A program made the position numbers and the translations under genes. Below the pieces are notes generated by a model. It ran no database searches. It saw nothing but the letters and a program-made list of their open reading frames with translations, and had not been told where the DNA came from. Source: Armillaria gallica (Eukaryota; Basidiomycota; Agaricomycetes; Agaricales; Physalacriaceae). Taken from it: a stretch of DNA of 64,000 nt. Below are positions 33,335 to 45,800 of the stretch, in pieces. The stretch's first letter is position 1. Every line of letters starts with the position of its first letter. The stretch spans positions 1,922,001-1,986,000 of the forward strand of contig JBANDB010000009.1 in assembly GCA_037576215.1 (NCBI GenBank), in the 5' to 3' direction.

Positions 33335-36300
33335 TCAAACTATAGAGACAAAATTGTTACCACAATACAAACATCGCCTACTGGCCTCGAGAAGTTCTTC
33401 AACCACCCAGCTTTGCGCCATTGGCGGTAGCCAATTCGGCGCGGCTTGCCGCTCTGGCGAGAAAGAGGAAGAAAGCTCTTGCGTTTGCAGCCGATACAGG
33501 ACCGAACCATGGGTGTTGCCATAATGAAAGATGTGACAGTGCAGCAATCTGGTGGAGCGAAAGCGAAATATCGTCAACGCAAAACATTAAAGCATATATC
33601 GCAACAACTTACCCCATAGGTGACCGTTCGGACAGGCTGAGCGTGCTGTTGCTGCCGTGTCAAGTTCTTCACCACAAGCAGGACATGGTTCCGTCATCGC
33701 GACCTCTCCTCGTAAACACGTACGGTTGACGATAGGTGGTTGTATGGCACCAATAGCATCCATCAGGTCCCGTGCAGCACATTTTAGGGACGAAGGAGAA
33801 TCAGCCAATGAAGACAGATAGATCACCCTTTGGACGAACGGCATATCATTGGCTAAACGGTTTTTGCGTCATTCCCGTGTGGCTCGTAGCAGTCAACGGC
33901 CATGGCTCACCAATCAGAACGGGCACCACGGCGCGCAGATGTCGAAGCAAACCCCGCATCATCATATGGGATATCATTTTGCAAACCAATTCTGCAACTC
34001 TGACACATTCCGCCCTTCCGGAGGGGGTCCCAATACATCTCTAGCAACGATGAGAACGGAGACAGGTTAATCAGACATGGTCAATGAATGGACTAACCGA
34101 CAAAGCTTCCGTGACGTAGAGGCGCAATCTAAGTGACAAAAGTTTATCACACCCAAAAAGGCTTCTCGCGAGGCTCTTTCGGAATTTGCCTCTCAATTTC
34201 TCACCCAATCCTTCGGACCAAGGAGAAAAGTGGCGCTGAGATGGACATGAGATAGGCAGGGACCACAGGAGTTTGAGGATATCAGCATGTAGGTCGGGGA
34301 GTTCACTTAGCCATAGAAACACGGGTCGGAGGAGATGGGACGGGGATACGCCAAAAGCTAGATAGAATTCCAAACGTCACTCAGTGCAAGGCGTTTTACC
34401 GAACAACGAGCACGCACCGCTTTTGGAACTGGTAAGGATTTCTTTGAGTTCGTGGAAAAATGCATCTCCAGTCCTGTTCATGTGCCTGGAAAGATGAGCG
34501 GCGATCACAACAGCGTCGCGTCGAGCCTCAATCTTCCAGCTCAAATCCGCGGGTCGGAAGGACCTAGGATAAAACCAGCAATCAGAAACGTGTTGCCAAT
34601 GGTGATGGTGCCAGTTGGGAGACTCCTTACTGTTGAGTCCAAAGCAAGGTAGCGCAGCCGTCGAAAGATATTAAGCCGCTAGTCAGGTTTACGTCATCGT
34701 TCGTTACTTCCTCCTGTTCTATTCCTTCGACTGTTCCAATGAATATACGGCGAACAGCTTCGGACAAGCCTTGGCTGTTGACAGGCGGTGGTGACTCGGG
34801 AGCCCACTCCGGGTCGACGAAAAAATTGTGTATTACTCGCATTGTTCCATCGAAAAGACAAACCAGGAGAATGTCGTTTTGCGGAATGTACACGATGCCC
34901 GTGACAGGATGGAGCTCCGAGGAACCAACAGACAAAACATGCGGGCCTATCATAAGGGTACGCGTGCCCGACCACGAACCCATTGACAGTTTACACCATA
35001 AGTCAATCGCTCCGGGCCTACATCTGACAAGAATCATCTAATCGGCCATGAACATCCACCACGTAAATTCATTCAACAATAACATACTGACTTTCTCGTG
35101 GGATGTGATCCATTCCAGCGCTGTCGTACCGCCTTGATTCGCCGGGAATAATCCTTGGGCAGCTTCGAAAGCAGTGTCCACGATATACTCGGGCTCGAAG
35201 GTCCCGCAACCTTTGGCGGCAAGCTGCGCCATCAAGTGTATTTTGACAAGTCCGACCGAGCCATCAGATGTGCTATACGCGAGCAGGCCGCCGCCTACGG
35301 ACCGTCAGACCTCTCGGCGTCGATTCCAAGAAGCACCTACATTGAAAATCACCTTCATGTGCCCACGAGCTGAAGGCGAGATGAGTCACCCATTTTTCGG
35401 TCACCCTGAGGGTCCTGATATGATGCAGCGATCCAGCTTCTCCATCAAATCTACGAAACATGTCAAGGGTATAACCCCTGCGGGAACGCACTCTTACCTC
35501 AAAAAACTCACAGTGCCTGAACGTGACCCAGCAGCGAGAAGAGATGCTTCTACACAAGGAGCTGGCGATATGGCGAAATCCGCTTGCCTTGACCAAGCAA
35601 TACCTGATGCGGTGCTCGTCAAAATATTTTCCATTTCTCCGTAAAACTGCTCACTGGTTATTTGTGCCTGAAGGAGCTGAGACAGCCCCGTCGGGGACGC
35701 GCCGATGGAAACCAGATTGACTAGAAAAGACGTAACGTCAAAGACCTGGGGTTTGCGTCAAAATTATCGGAGAACGGTGAAATCTCGCGATGCGGACCTT
35801 GATCCATTCTCCCTGGATGGAATTCTTTGATGCTGACCATAAAGACAGATCCATGTTGGAGCTAAGCACGGCAGCCACACACCTAAGGGCTTGGGGTCAA
35901 CGTAAAATTAAATTAAACCGATCCAGTGGGCTTACCCTCCGTCTTCTGTGACATAACTGGGGGAACATGCAACGTCCTTGACGTGAAAATCGAAAGATCC
36001 AAGGGAGAGAGCGGCCCATTCTACCTTGAAGTTTCAGTTACCATTTCATGTTGTCAAATGATAATAAGGGTATACCTTGAGAGCCGACGGACCAGTCGCG
36101 GAGATCTGTCTTCTGGAGACCTATAATCGTCCGGGACCACCGCAAGGTGCCTGCTGTTTCCTTGTCACTTCCAATGTTACAGCTGGGGTGAATACCGGCG
36201 TGATGAGGAGTCTAAGGGAAGATGGGGATAATTCACGGAGGAATGAAGTTTGAATGAAGCAGGTAATGTATATACTAACCAAGATATGCACTATGGAGTT

Positions 36301-36408
36301 TGATATGAAGAAGACTTGTCCGTCTGCAGACCACTGGAGACACGTTGACGACGGCCTTGTTCTCACAGATGGGAGGCGGAGAGACGAGAGGAGTAGCGCG
36401 TCAGCCAT
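33335..36408 (-). CDS. TFIIIC subunit with delta N-terminal WD40 domain and C-terminal zinc finger, one frame break
   Basis: Fourteen exons (36280-36408, 36076-36211, 35936-36020, 35798-35882, 35655-35745, 35498-35603, 35353-35450, 35092-35294, 34631-35037, 34418-34563, 34098-34357, 33911-34040, 33613-33852, 33335-33548) give 776 residues if one base is restored. The N-terminus (STCLQWSADGQVFFISNSIV) starts a WD40-like propeller with LLAAGSRSGTVSFL and YSTSDGSVGLVKI. The C-terminal zinc finger has CPAC, then CPNGHLW, then CIGC, and a final CLYC. This order is that of the 90-kDa TFIIIC subunit (TFIIIC_delta), which helps bind A and B boxes of Pol III genes and contacts TFIIIB. The frame breaks at a CC pair (33443-33444), where one more C restores NWLPPMAQSWVVEELLEA and CLYCGN. 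Confidence 0.88.
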
Positions 36409-37244
36409 CTCGCCCAGTATGATATCAGATTTACGGAATCAAAACGGAGCCGATCTGTTTTCGTAATTTCCAACGACTTTCCGAACCCTCGGCTGGGGAA
36501 ATAGGGAGTGAGAACTGCGTGTATAGTGGAGTAAAATTCAGAGGTACCTTGTCCCCTCATGCAGGTGTGAAATTCAATTTCTGGTTCGTTTATTAGCACG
36601 CGAAAATAATTTCTGTAGAAGAGTGGTCTATTTTAGTTCAGACTCCGACGACGGACTTTGTATCGCACAGTCACCACGACCACCATCTTGAAGACGAAGG
36701 CACCCTCGAATTTTGTCGTCCGAGCGCGTATCACGCGTAGAAAGGCACACGGCTCTCCTTTGACTCATGATTACACGTACTTGAGCGCGCGATGACAGTT
36801 AGGATTTGCTGTACTTAATGAATCTGAAACTGATCACGGTTGTGCCAGGACTTGACTTTTTGTTATTTGCACATGACTGAATATGAGCTGAGGGTCCTCG
36901 ATACAATAGAGTCCAAAGAATACATTTCGACAGATCTCTTGGAACTCGAGAGTCGTGGTGCGCTGATCTTTTACACTCACAGCAGGGAATGGTGCGGTTA
37001 ACGTTTGGACGCAGAAGTCGACATTCCGGATCATATGCTCCCTCCAAATCCCGATGAACATGATAGTGAGTGATATCCTCGTTAGGTATTTTTTCTCGGG
37101 CTACATTTTTGACCGGCTTGTCCCCCAGAACTTCCGTCGCATACCCATCCATCGTATCCGTACGGAAATCCTACTAAACTCAGTCATCCTGCCGCACAGC
37201 AAAGAGTCATACACGATGCTACGGCACGCTCCGTTCTCCTTGGT
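36409..37244. other. Intergenic region, possible unassigned small gene
   Basis: Two overlapping minus-strand frames (36799-37152 and 36834-37061) could be joined through a GTATGC donor and a CTAAC-type branch site into a protein of about 85 residues. I recognise no family. Otherwise the region holds the TFIIIC promoter. Confidence 0.35.
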
Positions 37245-37550
37245 ATGAGCTCCGCCGGTGGGGGACTGGATGCGTTGAAATGGAAAGAACTGGCCCTATC
37301 TGAATTGCTGCCCGTCGATGCAGCAAAAGAGGAGGCCGAACAAGCCTCAGAGGCTAGGAAAATGGCAAGCGGAGCCTCCGCTAACAATCCACCACCTCAG
37401 TATGAACCAACTCCGATGATAATCGCGGCTGGTCCGGAGGAGGAGGAAGATGAAGACGAAGATGAAGAGGAGGACGACGAAGAAGAAGAAGACGACGAGG
37501 AAGAGGAAGAGGAGGAAGAGGAGGAGGAAAGTGAGGAGGACGAGGAATAA
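37245..37550 (+). CDS. Small acidic-tail protein
   Basis: An open frame of 101 residues with a helical first half (ALKWKELALSELLPVDAAKE) and a C-terminal run of about 37 residues that are almost all Glu and Asp. The run is encoded by GAA/GAG/GAC repeats. Acidic tails of this kind occur in histone chaperones and other nuclear proteins, but no family is recognised. The stop lies 23 bp from the RRP4 stop, so the two genes converge tightly. Upstream exons are possible. The repeat DNA means the frame could also be fortuitous. Confidence 0.5.
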   Translation: MSSAGGGLDALKWKELALSELLPVDAAKEEAEQASEARKMASGASANNPPPQYEPTPMIIAAGPEEEEDEDEDEEEDDEEEEDDEEEEEEEEEEESEEDEE

Positions 37551-37573
37551 ATAACATTATATTGCTCGTAGAA

Positions 37574-38853
37574 TTACCCTACAGAGGTTATACTCGCTAC
37601 GAGAGCGTCACCGATGTCTTCTTGTAACAGGTCTTTTACATCCCCTTCCTGCTCTACGACCCATTCATACGCCTTCAACAAAATGATGTCAGACAAGGGA
37701 ATGAATCGTGTTGCCAGTACGCGAATGATGTTGGTAACACGCGAAATGGCAATTCGCGTAAAGTCATCAATAACCTAGGCCGTTTCAAGTCAGGTGGATC
37801 ATTTGGTTGAGGCAATAAGCCTACATCGTTTTGGTTTGAATACACGGCCTCTGCATCAAATCCTTCCTCCCCCTCACGATCGCTCTGCTTCACATGTTTA
37901 CTTGCCCAGATATATCCATTGAGGCCCAGGATGAGGTCTACGCCGCACGGCAGCGTGATGAAATGAGACTTCAGCCGACGAACTAAAATTGGAGGTACGA
38001 CCACAAGCTGTCCATTGCGTAACTGATCTCGTCAAAGCGGTTGTCAGCAGCCTTATAAAAATCAGAAAAAAATAATGGTCACCTTGCCATAGCTTAGAGA
38101 TCTGGTGTGTAGCGACATGGATCCATCACCGAAGAACGCTTGAACTTCTGCTACCAAGAGATCGCCTTCCTCGAGGAAAGTGCGCATCTGCAATTCATCG
38201 CTTTCCAGCTTACGCCGCTAAAGACCGAAAGGTGATAGGTATTCAGCGCTGCCTGGGAGATGGATGACTCACCTGTACGCCTCCGGGCAAGTTCACAGAT
38301 GATAGCATAAGGACCGCATCCTGTCGGGAATTGGCATCCACCTTCCAGCGTCTAGGTTGGACCTATAGAACATTCTCTTGTCCGAACAATGATGGAGAAC
38401 AGAGTCAAGACCGACCTCGGTGATTCTCCCCACGACAAGATCACCTACTTCGGCATTGTATCTGTTCCCAAAAAAGTTACCATCAATACTCGTATACTTT
38501 TTCTCTCAAGGTGGCCAGTGCCCAAACCTTGTCTGGACGGCTCGAACCGTGACCAATTTATTGACACGTTCAATAGTGCCTGCGACGGACGCAATGACCT
38601 CTTCGTTCTCCACGTATGTCCCATGACCCCTAGCTGTAGACGTTGGACGTCAAAAGTCATGGGCGGGTGGGAACGCATCTCACCGCATGTAGTCTTGGGC
38701 AGACGTTAATGGCTCTCCAGGACATGTCAGCCTTGATCCGCCTGAATCAAAGTCCTCGTCGCCATCGAGATCTATATCCATATCCGTATCATCAGCACGG
38801 CTCCCACCTCCTACGAAATCAGGCCGCAGGGGGAAGGAATTGAATAAAATCAT
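37574..38853 (-). CDS. RRP4: Exosome complex component RRP4
   Basis: Seven exons on the minus strand (38684-38853, 38528-38629, 38416-38461, 38273-38362, 38083-38217, 37825-38022, 37574-37774) encode 313 residues with all phases consistent. RRP4 is one of three RNA-binding cap subunits of the nuclear and cytoplasmic 3'-5' exosome. The N-terminal part has [20 protein letters not shown] and [19 protein letters not shown]. The S1 domain includes [20 protein letters not shown] and [20 protein letters not shown]. The KH-like domain contains [15 protein letters not shown] with its GxNG signature. The C-terminal helix [18 protein letters not shown] also matches. Length is close to other fungal RRP4 proteins. 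The gene is essential in yeast, so an intact frame is expected. Confidence 0.95.
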
Positions 38854-39479
38854 GTTGCTTTCGAGCGGGAGGCCGGTCGGACGTGCGAGCGTGGGTGCAG
38901 AGGATAAGTGGGGATGTCTCAGCGGGTTGTCTTGACGACGGCTGCTGCGTTCCCTATGGTAAGTATGTAGTACTGTTCAACTTGGGATTGGGTGATGAGA
39001 GGCAGGAGGCAAAAAAGTCAAAACCACGTGTTGACGGCACAACGGCAGGTATCGGCGCCTTCCAGTTCGTTTCTCGCCCTACGTATTCAATTATACCTAC
39101 CTTCTCAGGCTGATGCCTCGACCAGAGAAGGAGATCACCGATCACAAACGCGTATGGTAGGTACTCACTCAATAACTGTAATTTTGTTTTCCTTTTCCCA
39201 CACACATTAGAGATGGCTAAGCGCATGGTTCTAGTCGCAACTTCATGCGTCCTGACAGGTTACGATGTGCATTAGTGTTTCGTCTATTTTTCTACTTTAT
39301 GAAACGGGCGGACAGATAAACGTGATGCGAGGATAGCGGGAGAGATCGATAACAATAAGTATGCTACAGGAAAAGATATGTACAGGAAGGAGGTGATGTC
39401 GCGAATATGCCGCAACTCTAGAAGGCCGATCAGGATATGACCCTCCAGCAGATCAGATGCAGACGACACTCACACTTTT
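38854..39479. other. Intergenic region, RRP4 promoter side
   Basis: 626 bp with no gene. Small frames on both strands lack domains. It lies between the RRP4 start and the end of the MYND gene. Confidence 0.5.
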
Positions 39480-40201
39480 TCACTTATAAGCGAGGAAATA
39501 GGCCGACAGTGCTGGAAGGTCATTAGAACCTGCATCAGCGTAGCCCTGCCTCCGAGATCCATTGAATTTTAAGACGATGACTGCGCCGCACCATGCCTTG
39601 GGAGCAGCACCAGATGTTATATGGTAGATGGCACGGTTCACAGGCGATGATTTTTGAAGAGCAGTAGGAGAGTACCAGAGATGCAATGGGAATCTCAACG
39701 GTTCGCCATTTAGACCTTGGGTAAGGACAATGCCTTCTGAAAGGCCATCAGGGAAGTGATTGTGGACCATAGGGACCGGACAGATGCCTTCCGTAGGTTT
39801 ATGTGACGGCCGGCAGGTGACAGAGATTATTCGTGGACGTTCTTTAGGGCTGATTAGTCGGGCATCATACACATATTAATAGAAGGCAGGGCTCACCCTC
39901 CACCGGGTCAAATAGAATCGCAGAGACAGTTATATACTGTGGCTCTGCTGGAGGTGGTGTCGCGATCATGTTCAAACTGTAACCGCCGGAAGCATTCTGG
40001 GCCGGCATGCATTCTTTCCGATGTCGGGGCCAGTCCTGTGAAGACGCGTAAGGAGAGATGAAGGATGGGTTGAATGGGTGGGCGCACACTATTGAGATGT
40101 TCGGGTGTGCAATACCAGGCACTTTGGCACCGGCTGCACCACATAGAAGTGGGCCGGCAGCATAGGGTGCAGGGATGGTTGATGAGTGGCACAGCGTGCA
40201 T
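39480..40201 (-). CDS. MYND-type zinc finger protein
   Basis: Three exons (40088-40201, 39897-40035, 39480-39841) encode 204 residues. The MYND finger spans residues 11-49: CTLC, then CSRCQSAWYC, and after the first intron DWPRHRKEC. The cysteine/histidine spacing fits a complete two-zinc MYND. The intron inside the finger lies between LNS and DWP, a common position. The C-terminal 140 residues, with RPRIISVTCRP and PLRFPLHLWYSP, are a region seen in many agaricomycete MYND proteins and have no named domain. MYND fingers bind proline-rich partners; the partner here is unknown. The frame ends at a TGA directly after LAYK. A further exon cannot be excluded. Confidence 0.82.
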
Positions 40202-40936
40202 TGTGAATTAAAGAAGAAAATAAGACGGAATATCAAGGGAGAGGACGATGGACGGACAGTTGTAGAGGAGGAGTATTTAAACAGTTGGGTCGCGGGTATG
40301 TCCGCTTAAAGAGATTGATACAACCCTGTGACAGAATTTGAAGAAAAGGCTACAAGGATGTTTTCGGTCACGCCCTTTTACTGCCAAATCTTGATCAAAG
40401 AGGCGATGTTTCCCAAATAAAATTGGTCAGGCACGTCATAATAACGGAGGAAACGCTTACTGTCCGTCCACGATACAGATCAAAAATGAACGAACTGCTG
40501 CCCTGCATCAGTTTGTAATGGGCGGTAATCTGGATGCAAGGCGCCGTGGAGGAATCCCAGACGCCAGCCATCCCATCCGTCGCTGGTTGGGCCAGCTGTT
40601 CGAAAGTGGAGACATCGTGAGTGTGACTTGGGAAGAACTAAACATATTTGGATTCTGAGCAAGAGTACAAGAAAGAAAAGGGGAACAAGCTTTCAAGCTT
40701 TTGAGATCGCCGTGGAATTCATGTAGCTGGAAAGATCACTGCGAACTGGTTCTATCAGACAATTTGTCCAGATCTCGGAATCTGTACCCGTTTTGAGCAA
40801 GAGCAACGTGGTCTAACTGACATAACCAGGACCCCGAAACCGTTCGCCGTCCGGCCCCGGACGAGTGCCGAGCTGTGCCGACACCCCTGCTCTGATGTGA
40901 CTCAGTGTGACACCTCATCGCGTCTTTTGCACCACC
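40202..40936. other. Divergent intergenic region, MYND gene and RBM8A
   Basis: 735 bp between two divergent starts, so promoters of both genes are expected here. Minus-strand frames of 60-62 codons are not supported. Confidence 0.5.
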
Positions 40937-41688
40937 ATGTCCGACGATGAAATGAACATTGACGAGGGTATGCCCTTCTATTATCTTTTGCCAGTCTATG
41001 TGACGGCTTAAAATTACCCTTTTTCAGTCGCTGCGGGGGGAGCCGTTAGGAGGAGAGGTCGTGGCTTCCAAAACACGGGTGTGTGTTCTGAATACTACCG
41101 ATTGCATTGCTTTACTTATAATTATTCGTTTCCCTTATATCTCTTCGCTTGCAGGCGGCAATGAGGGCACGGTGACTGCTGAGCCCACATATGACCGAGT
41201 TGAATCCAAAGATTCCGATACCAGGGCCGCGCGTTGTGAGTCTTCACTTGGAACATACCTTCGAAACGTGTTGATTAATTCCTTCCTCTCCGGATGCAAC
41301 TATACAGCGGTTGAAGGGTGGATTGTTCTGGTGACAAATGTACACGAGGAGGCAACTGAAGAGGATGTTACCGACAAGTTCGCAGAATTCGGAGAGATTA
41401 AAAACCTGCACCTAAACCTAGATCGACGGACGGGGTATGTCAAGGTGAGATATCCGGTTTTTGTGGTGCATTTCGTATCGTAATATTGGCTTGTTTTTGC
41501 AGGGATATGCATTGGTGGAATACGAGACGATGGCTGAGGCGCAGGCGGCTATCGATGGTGCATCTGGTACCACACTGCTGGAGCAGACAATACAGTGCGA
41601 TTTCGCATTCGTTCGACCTCCACCGTCGGGTCCGAAAAAAGGCAGAGGCCCTCGTGGACGCAGCGCAAGTCCAAACAGAAGGCGGTGA
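40937..41688 (+). CDS. RBM8A: Exon junction complex RNA-binding protein Y14
   Basis: Five exons (40937-40967, 41028-41078, 41155-41235, 41308-41444, 41503-41688) encode 161 residues. The single RRM begins at [18 protein letters not shown], the RNP2 region. It continues through [20 protein letters not shown] and contains [10 protein letters not shown] as RNP1. The C-terminus is Arg/Gly/Ser-rich with [11 protein letters not shown], typical of Y14. Y14 pairs with Mago in the exon junction complex, which marks spliced mRNA and supports export and quality control. This fits a genome with many introns. An Arg-rich RRRGRG segment lies in exon 2. The gene is followed by the HP1-like gene on the same strand, 201 bp away. 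Confidence 0.95.
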
Positions 41689-41889
41689 CCACGTATCTTT
41701 GTAGCATTTATATTTCTCCTGCCTTGTACACCAATACATTACTTGTTGCTGAACTGCTATCGGAGCACCTTCATGTGTAGAACCTATATATCACTGTTAG
41801 CGACGACCCGTTGTGTTACTATTCGCTCAGCCGGCACTTTTCTTCCCACGGTGCCTCCTCAACCAACTTCACCACAGACACGGGTCACC

Positions 41890-42889
41890 ATGGCTAGAGC
41901 CGTCTCTCCCTCTGCTTCTGACAGCCAAGACGATGGACGTGGTGCAACGTCTAAGAAAAGAAAAGACGAGCCTGAAGAGGACGGCGAAGGAGAAGAAGAA
42001 GAAGACGGCGAAGAGGAAGAATATGAGATTGAAAAAATCGTCCAGGCGAAGCGCGGTGTGTTTCCAGACGTGAGTATCGCGATAAAATGATACATCGTGC
42101 ATCGTACTTATCCGAAAATCAAGGGCCGGATGGGTTATTTGGTCAAATGGAGAGGTTATGCTGACCAGCACAACTCGTGGGTTGACGAAACTGATGCCGC
42201 GTTCGTGTTCTACCCTTGGCCTCATGCCCTCGTTCTAATTCTTTTTCACACAGAAATGCACAAGACCTAATCGATGCCTACTGGAAGAGGAACGAGAAAA
42301 AGAGCGCGTCGTCCAAAACATCTGGGCGCAAACCTCGAAAATCGACTGAGGCCCCCGAGGAGGAGAGCGCCTCTGCACCGCCAAAGAAACGCGGCAGGAA
42401 ATCTCAGTCTGAGCGCGATGCAACTGCTGAGGACGACGATGCGAGGACGTCGAAAAAGTCGCGCAAGTCGGGTGGAGGCAAAAAGCAGTCTCAGCCCCCT
42501 GCCGAGTCCGGGGATATCATCATGGAAGAGGGATCGCCCATTGGTGACATGTCCCAGTATGAATCGCTGGACAGTTGGGAACATCTTGTTGGCACGGTTA
42601 CGACAGTCGAGCAGGATCAGACTGATAAGTTGTTATGGGTGTACTTTTCTTTGCGAGTCTCTTCTTGCTTTTCTCTCCAAGTCAAATGTTCATTGATGGC
42701 TGTTTATAGGCGTTCTAGCGGGGAGCGCGTGAGGGCTCAGTCTACAGTTTGCCGAGAGAAATTTCCCCAGAAGGTATGTGCTCGCCGTCCTGGTCCGGAC
42801 TCTCAATGTAATTGACGCCATCCATATAGCTCCTAGATTTCTATGAACAGCATCTCAAGTGGACTGAGGCAGAGGCAGACGCGAACTAG
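41890..42889 (+). CDS. HP1-like protein with chromodomain and chromo shadow domain
   Basis: Five exons (41890-42069, 42124-42200, 42254-42640, 42710-42773, 42830-42889) encode 255 residues. An acidic N-terminal tail leads into a chromodomain at residues 44-85: EYEIEKIVQAKRGVFPD, then YLVKWRGYADQHNSW. The aromatic residues Y, W and W are at the positions of the methyl-lysine cage. A long Ser/Lys-rich hinge with KKRGRKS follows. The chromo shadow domain starts at SWEHLVGTVTTVE and ends with KFPQKLLDFYEQHLKW. This architecture is heterochromatin protein 1, which binds H3K9me and dimerises through the shadow domain. The intron between W and RSSG uses a GTACTT donor, chosen because other donors lose the shadow domain frame. 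Confidence 0.92.
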
Positions 42890-45800
42890 ACCACTGACGT
42901 TATATTGCATTCTTCTGCCGTCCCCGCCGCCCATTGTTTTTTTCATCTTGTAATCTCCGATTTCCGTCCGAGCTGCTTCATCTTTTTCTTTCTTGATAGT
43001 GTGTGTATACAGTCTGCGACCAACATATTTTGTTCACCGTCTTGATCTGAATGCAAGGCGGTCCCTGAATAAGCAAGTGATGGGATGATTTGGTGATGGG
43101 CTGATGATGTTCGTGTTCTATCTGATATCTTTTCCAATCCAATGGCGGAACGCAAATGGTGTATAACGCAAGTCGCCCCCCGCCACCTCCTACGTTCGAA
43201 CAGATAGGATCTCGCTTCAACAAAGGGCCCCCTGCAGGTACCAACATCGGGCGTACTGTTCAGCGTCAACGCTATAGTATTGGTATTACTGTTAACAACG
43301 GGGGTAAAAACGCGCTCTCGATCATGCTGAGTGGAATCTCGGCGTCAGTGGCGGTTTGGGTTGTTTGAAGCAATGTACGTAAAAGATATGTAGCCACGTA
43401 ACATATCCGCCTATCTCGGGGTAGGTTCAATGGGCGGCTTGAGTAGTTCGAGGAACAAAGGGACTTGGCGAATTGTTACGATCATTCCTTCGCGGCAAGG
43501 TCAAGTTAAGCGCCTGCCGACTCGCCTGCCTTCTAGTTATTTCGCAGCTTCGACAGAGCTGGTTTTCTGGGACCGCCTCGTCCCTCACTCAAACGACACA
43601 CCCACGTCCAATAATTCGTACTAGCTACAAGGGGCTGTTCTGGATCTTTTTATTCTTTTTCTTCCCACTCCGTTTTATATACATTGCATGTTAGCAACGG
43701 CAGGCTCTTTCTCTCATAGTAATCAGACCGTCGGAGTGAAAGCCAATGATCCGCCCCCATTGAAAGTCGGAGATTAGGAAACAATTAAATCTCCTTGGAC
43801 CTGGACTTCGGGTGCATGGCTTCAAAGTTGTTGATATTCGTTATCAGAGTTTTGACTTGCAGCTTGAGGTATGCGCCCCTGTTGAATACGTTATAAGTAA
43901 GAGGGATGTAGAATTAACGTTGAGCATGCTTGACGTTGATGACTGCGAAGGTATCTGCCGTCAATTACAACTTGAAAAAGAGCGGGCATATGGATTCATA
44001 CTACCGTATTAGTTCCTAGCTGGGTCGTAAATTTCGAATGCACAATAACAACCCAAGGTCGTGCATCTGTGAGAACTTGAGCGGGTGTTTAGGAAGAAGC
44101 TATCTACGGGTTCCCACCTACCTTCTTGGCCAATTTCATCCGGCTTGATGGTGAAGTGTTCCTCCCTTGATAATCAATCCTACCTAGCACCAAGCGCATA
44201 TTGATTTTTGGCTCACAAATTTGGAAAAAATGGCGGGCACATTTAAAAGCGTGGTTGGGTATCTATCAATGTCATGATTTGTAGCACAGCTATCGGAGGA
44301 GATTAGAACGCCTGCTTCCCTGAACTGTTGATTCAAAGCTTTGTTCGGGCCGGTCTTCCTTTGGGTACTCTCGTACTACTAAAACTCAATTTAACAAGCG
44401 CTGATCTATAATTAACTAGTCTCCACGGACTTCTCATATGAGTTTGTTTATACCATTGGTATATCCAGAGTTGTTACAGCCTAAGTGCCTAGTACGCTGG
44501 TCCAGATGCATGCAGCATATGCAGGGAGGTCAATCACGGTCAACCAGAACACGCACGTTGAACAAAAAGTGAGGTGAAGGATAAGGATATCAAAATCGTG
44601 GCATTGATTGTGCCTCCCACAAATGAATCCAAGGGACCCATACTTTCAAACGGAGACATTCAGTTGACCGGACTAGATGGCAGTATCGTAAGAGCATGAG
44701 GTAGATGTCTTCACTACGACTCGCTCTCCCCGACGCGGATGCGACACTGAATGAAAGAGGCAATGTACGGAATATCTGCCTTACTGAAACACACCCGACG
44801 GCAGAAATGGGCCGGAAACAGACGGCAAGCGCAAAAGCTCCCCTTCCCAGCCCTTCACTTCCTATTACAGGGAGAATGCCGAATATTGCGATCAGTTACG
44901 AAGCGGATTCGCGGTAAGGTGACCAAAAAGAGTTTAGCGCGTCTCCTCCCAACTCGGTCCTGTGCGTGAACACTCGGAAATAGACCTTTCATATCTTAAA
45001 ACCCCCCCGATTTCGAGCCGTCAGCCACTGCTGTCCAAGGTTATATGAATGATTGTTGCTCGTCCGATTCGCAAACGATACCTAGCGAGCCGGGAGGTCT
45101 GAGTAGGATACGGGAAGGATTTAATTAAGTATCAGTTCATCGGGAGGGTGGACGGTCCAGGCTCTTGTCGAGGGCGGTTACAGCCTGTTGCTGTAATAAA
45201 TGGATGCCGATCCTCTTCTATGGTTTGACCCTAGCGGGATTCCGGCACTTCCCGTCCCGCAGGTCCATTCATGCAACGACTAAGTCCCCATCATCATTCA
45301 TGGACGATACTGGTAGAGAGCACCCATTTCCTCCTCCCCTCCCCCTGCCACCCTCTACGGAGGCCGGGGTGTTACGTCCTTTTCCCACCGGCTCCAGAGA
45401 AAAATCGTAGTGTTCGATAGAATCCGAGTTCCGAGTCGATAGTCGTCGGGAGAGGCGGGAGAAGGAAGGTATGGAGATTCAAGGACTTGGCCATCGGCTC
45501 CGAGTCATACGCAGGGGTCTGTCCTTCCCAAAGCCTCACCTCGGAGCCAAAAAGTTACACTCGTAGAGTTTTGTTCCGCTGAAAATAGAAGTACGAGGTA
45601 CGAAACTCCCCCAAAATGACATGATCGAGACCCCCCTCCTGTTCGAATTCGAAAGCGCCACCACTCATGGACTAGAGACGGTAAGCCACAACTGTACATA
45701 AGACGGGGAAACGGCCGAAGTGATATTCGCGTTCAGCTAGCTTGGGTAACGTTGAATATTCGAGTTTTGATGGTACCGATCGTAACGGGTCGTGAGGGGG

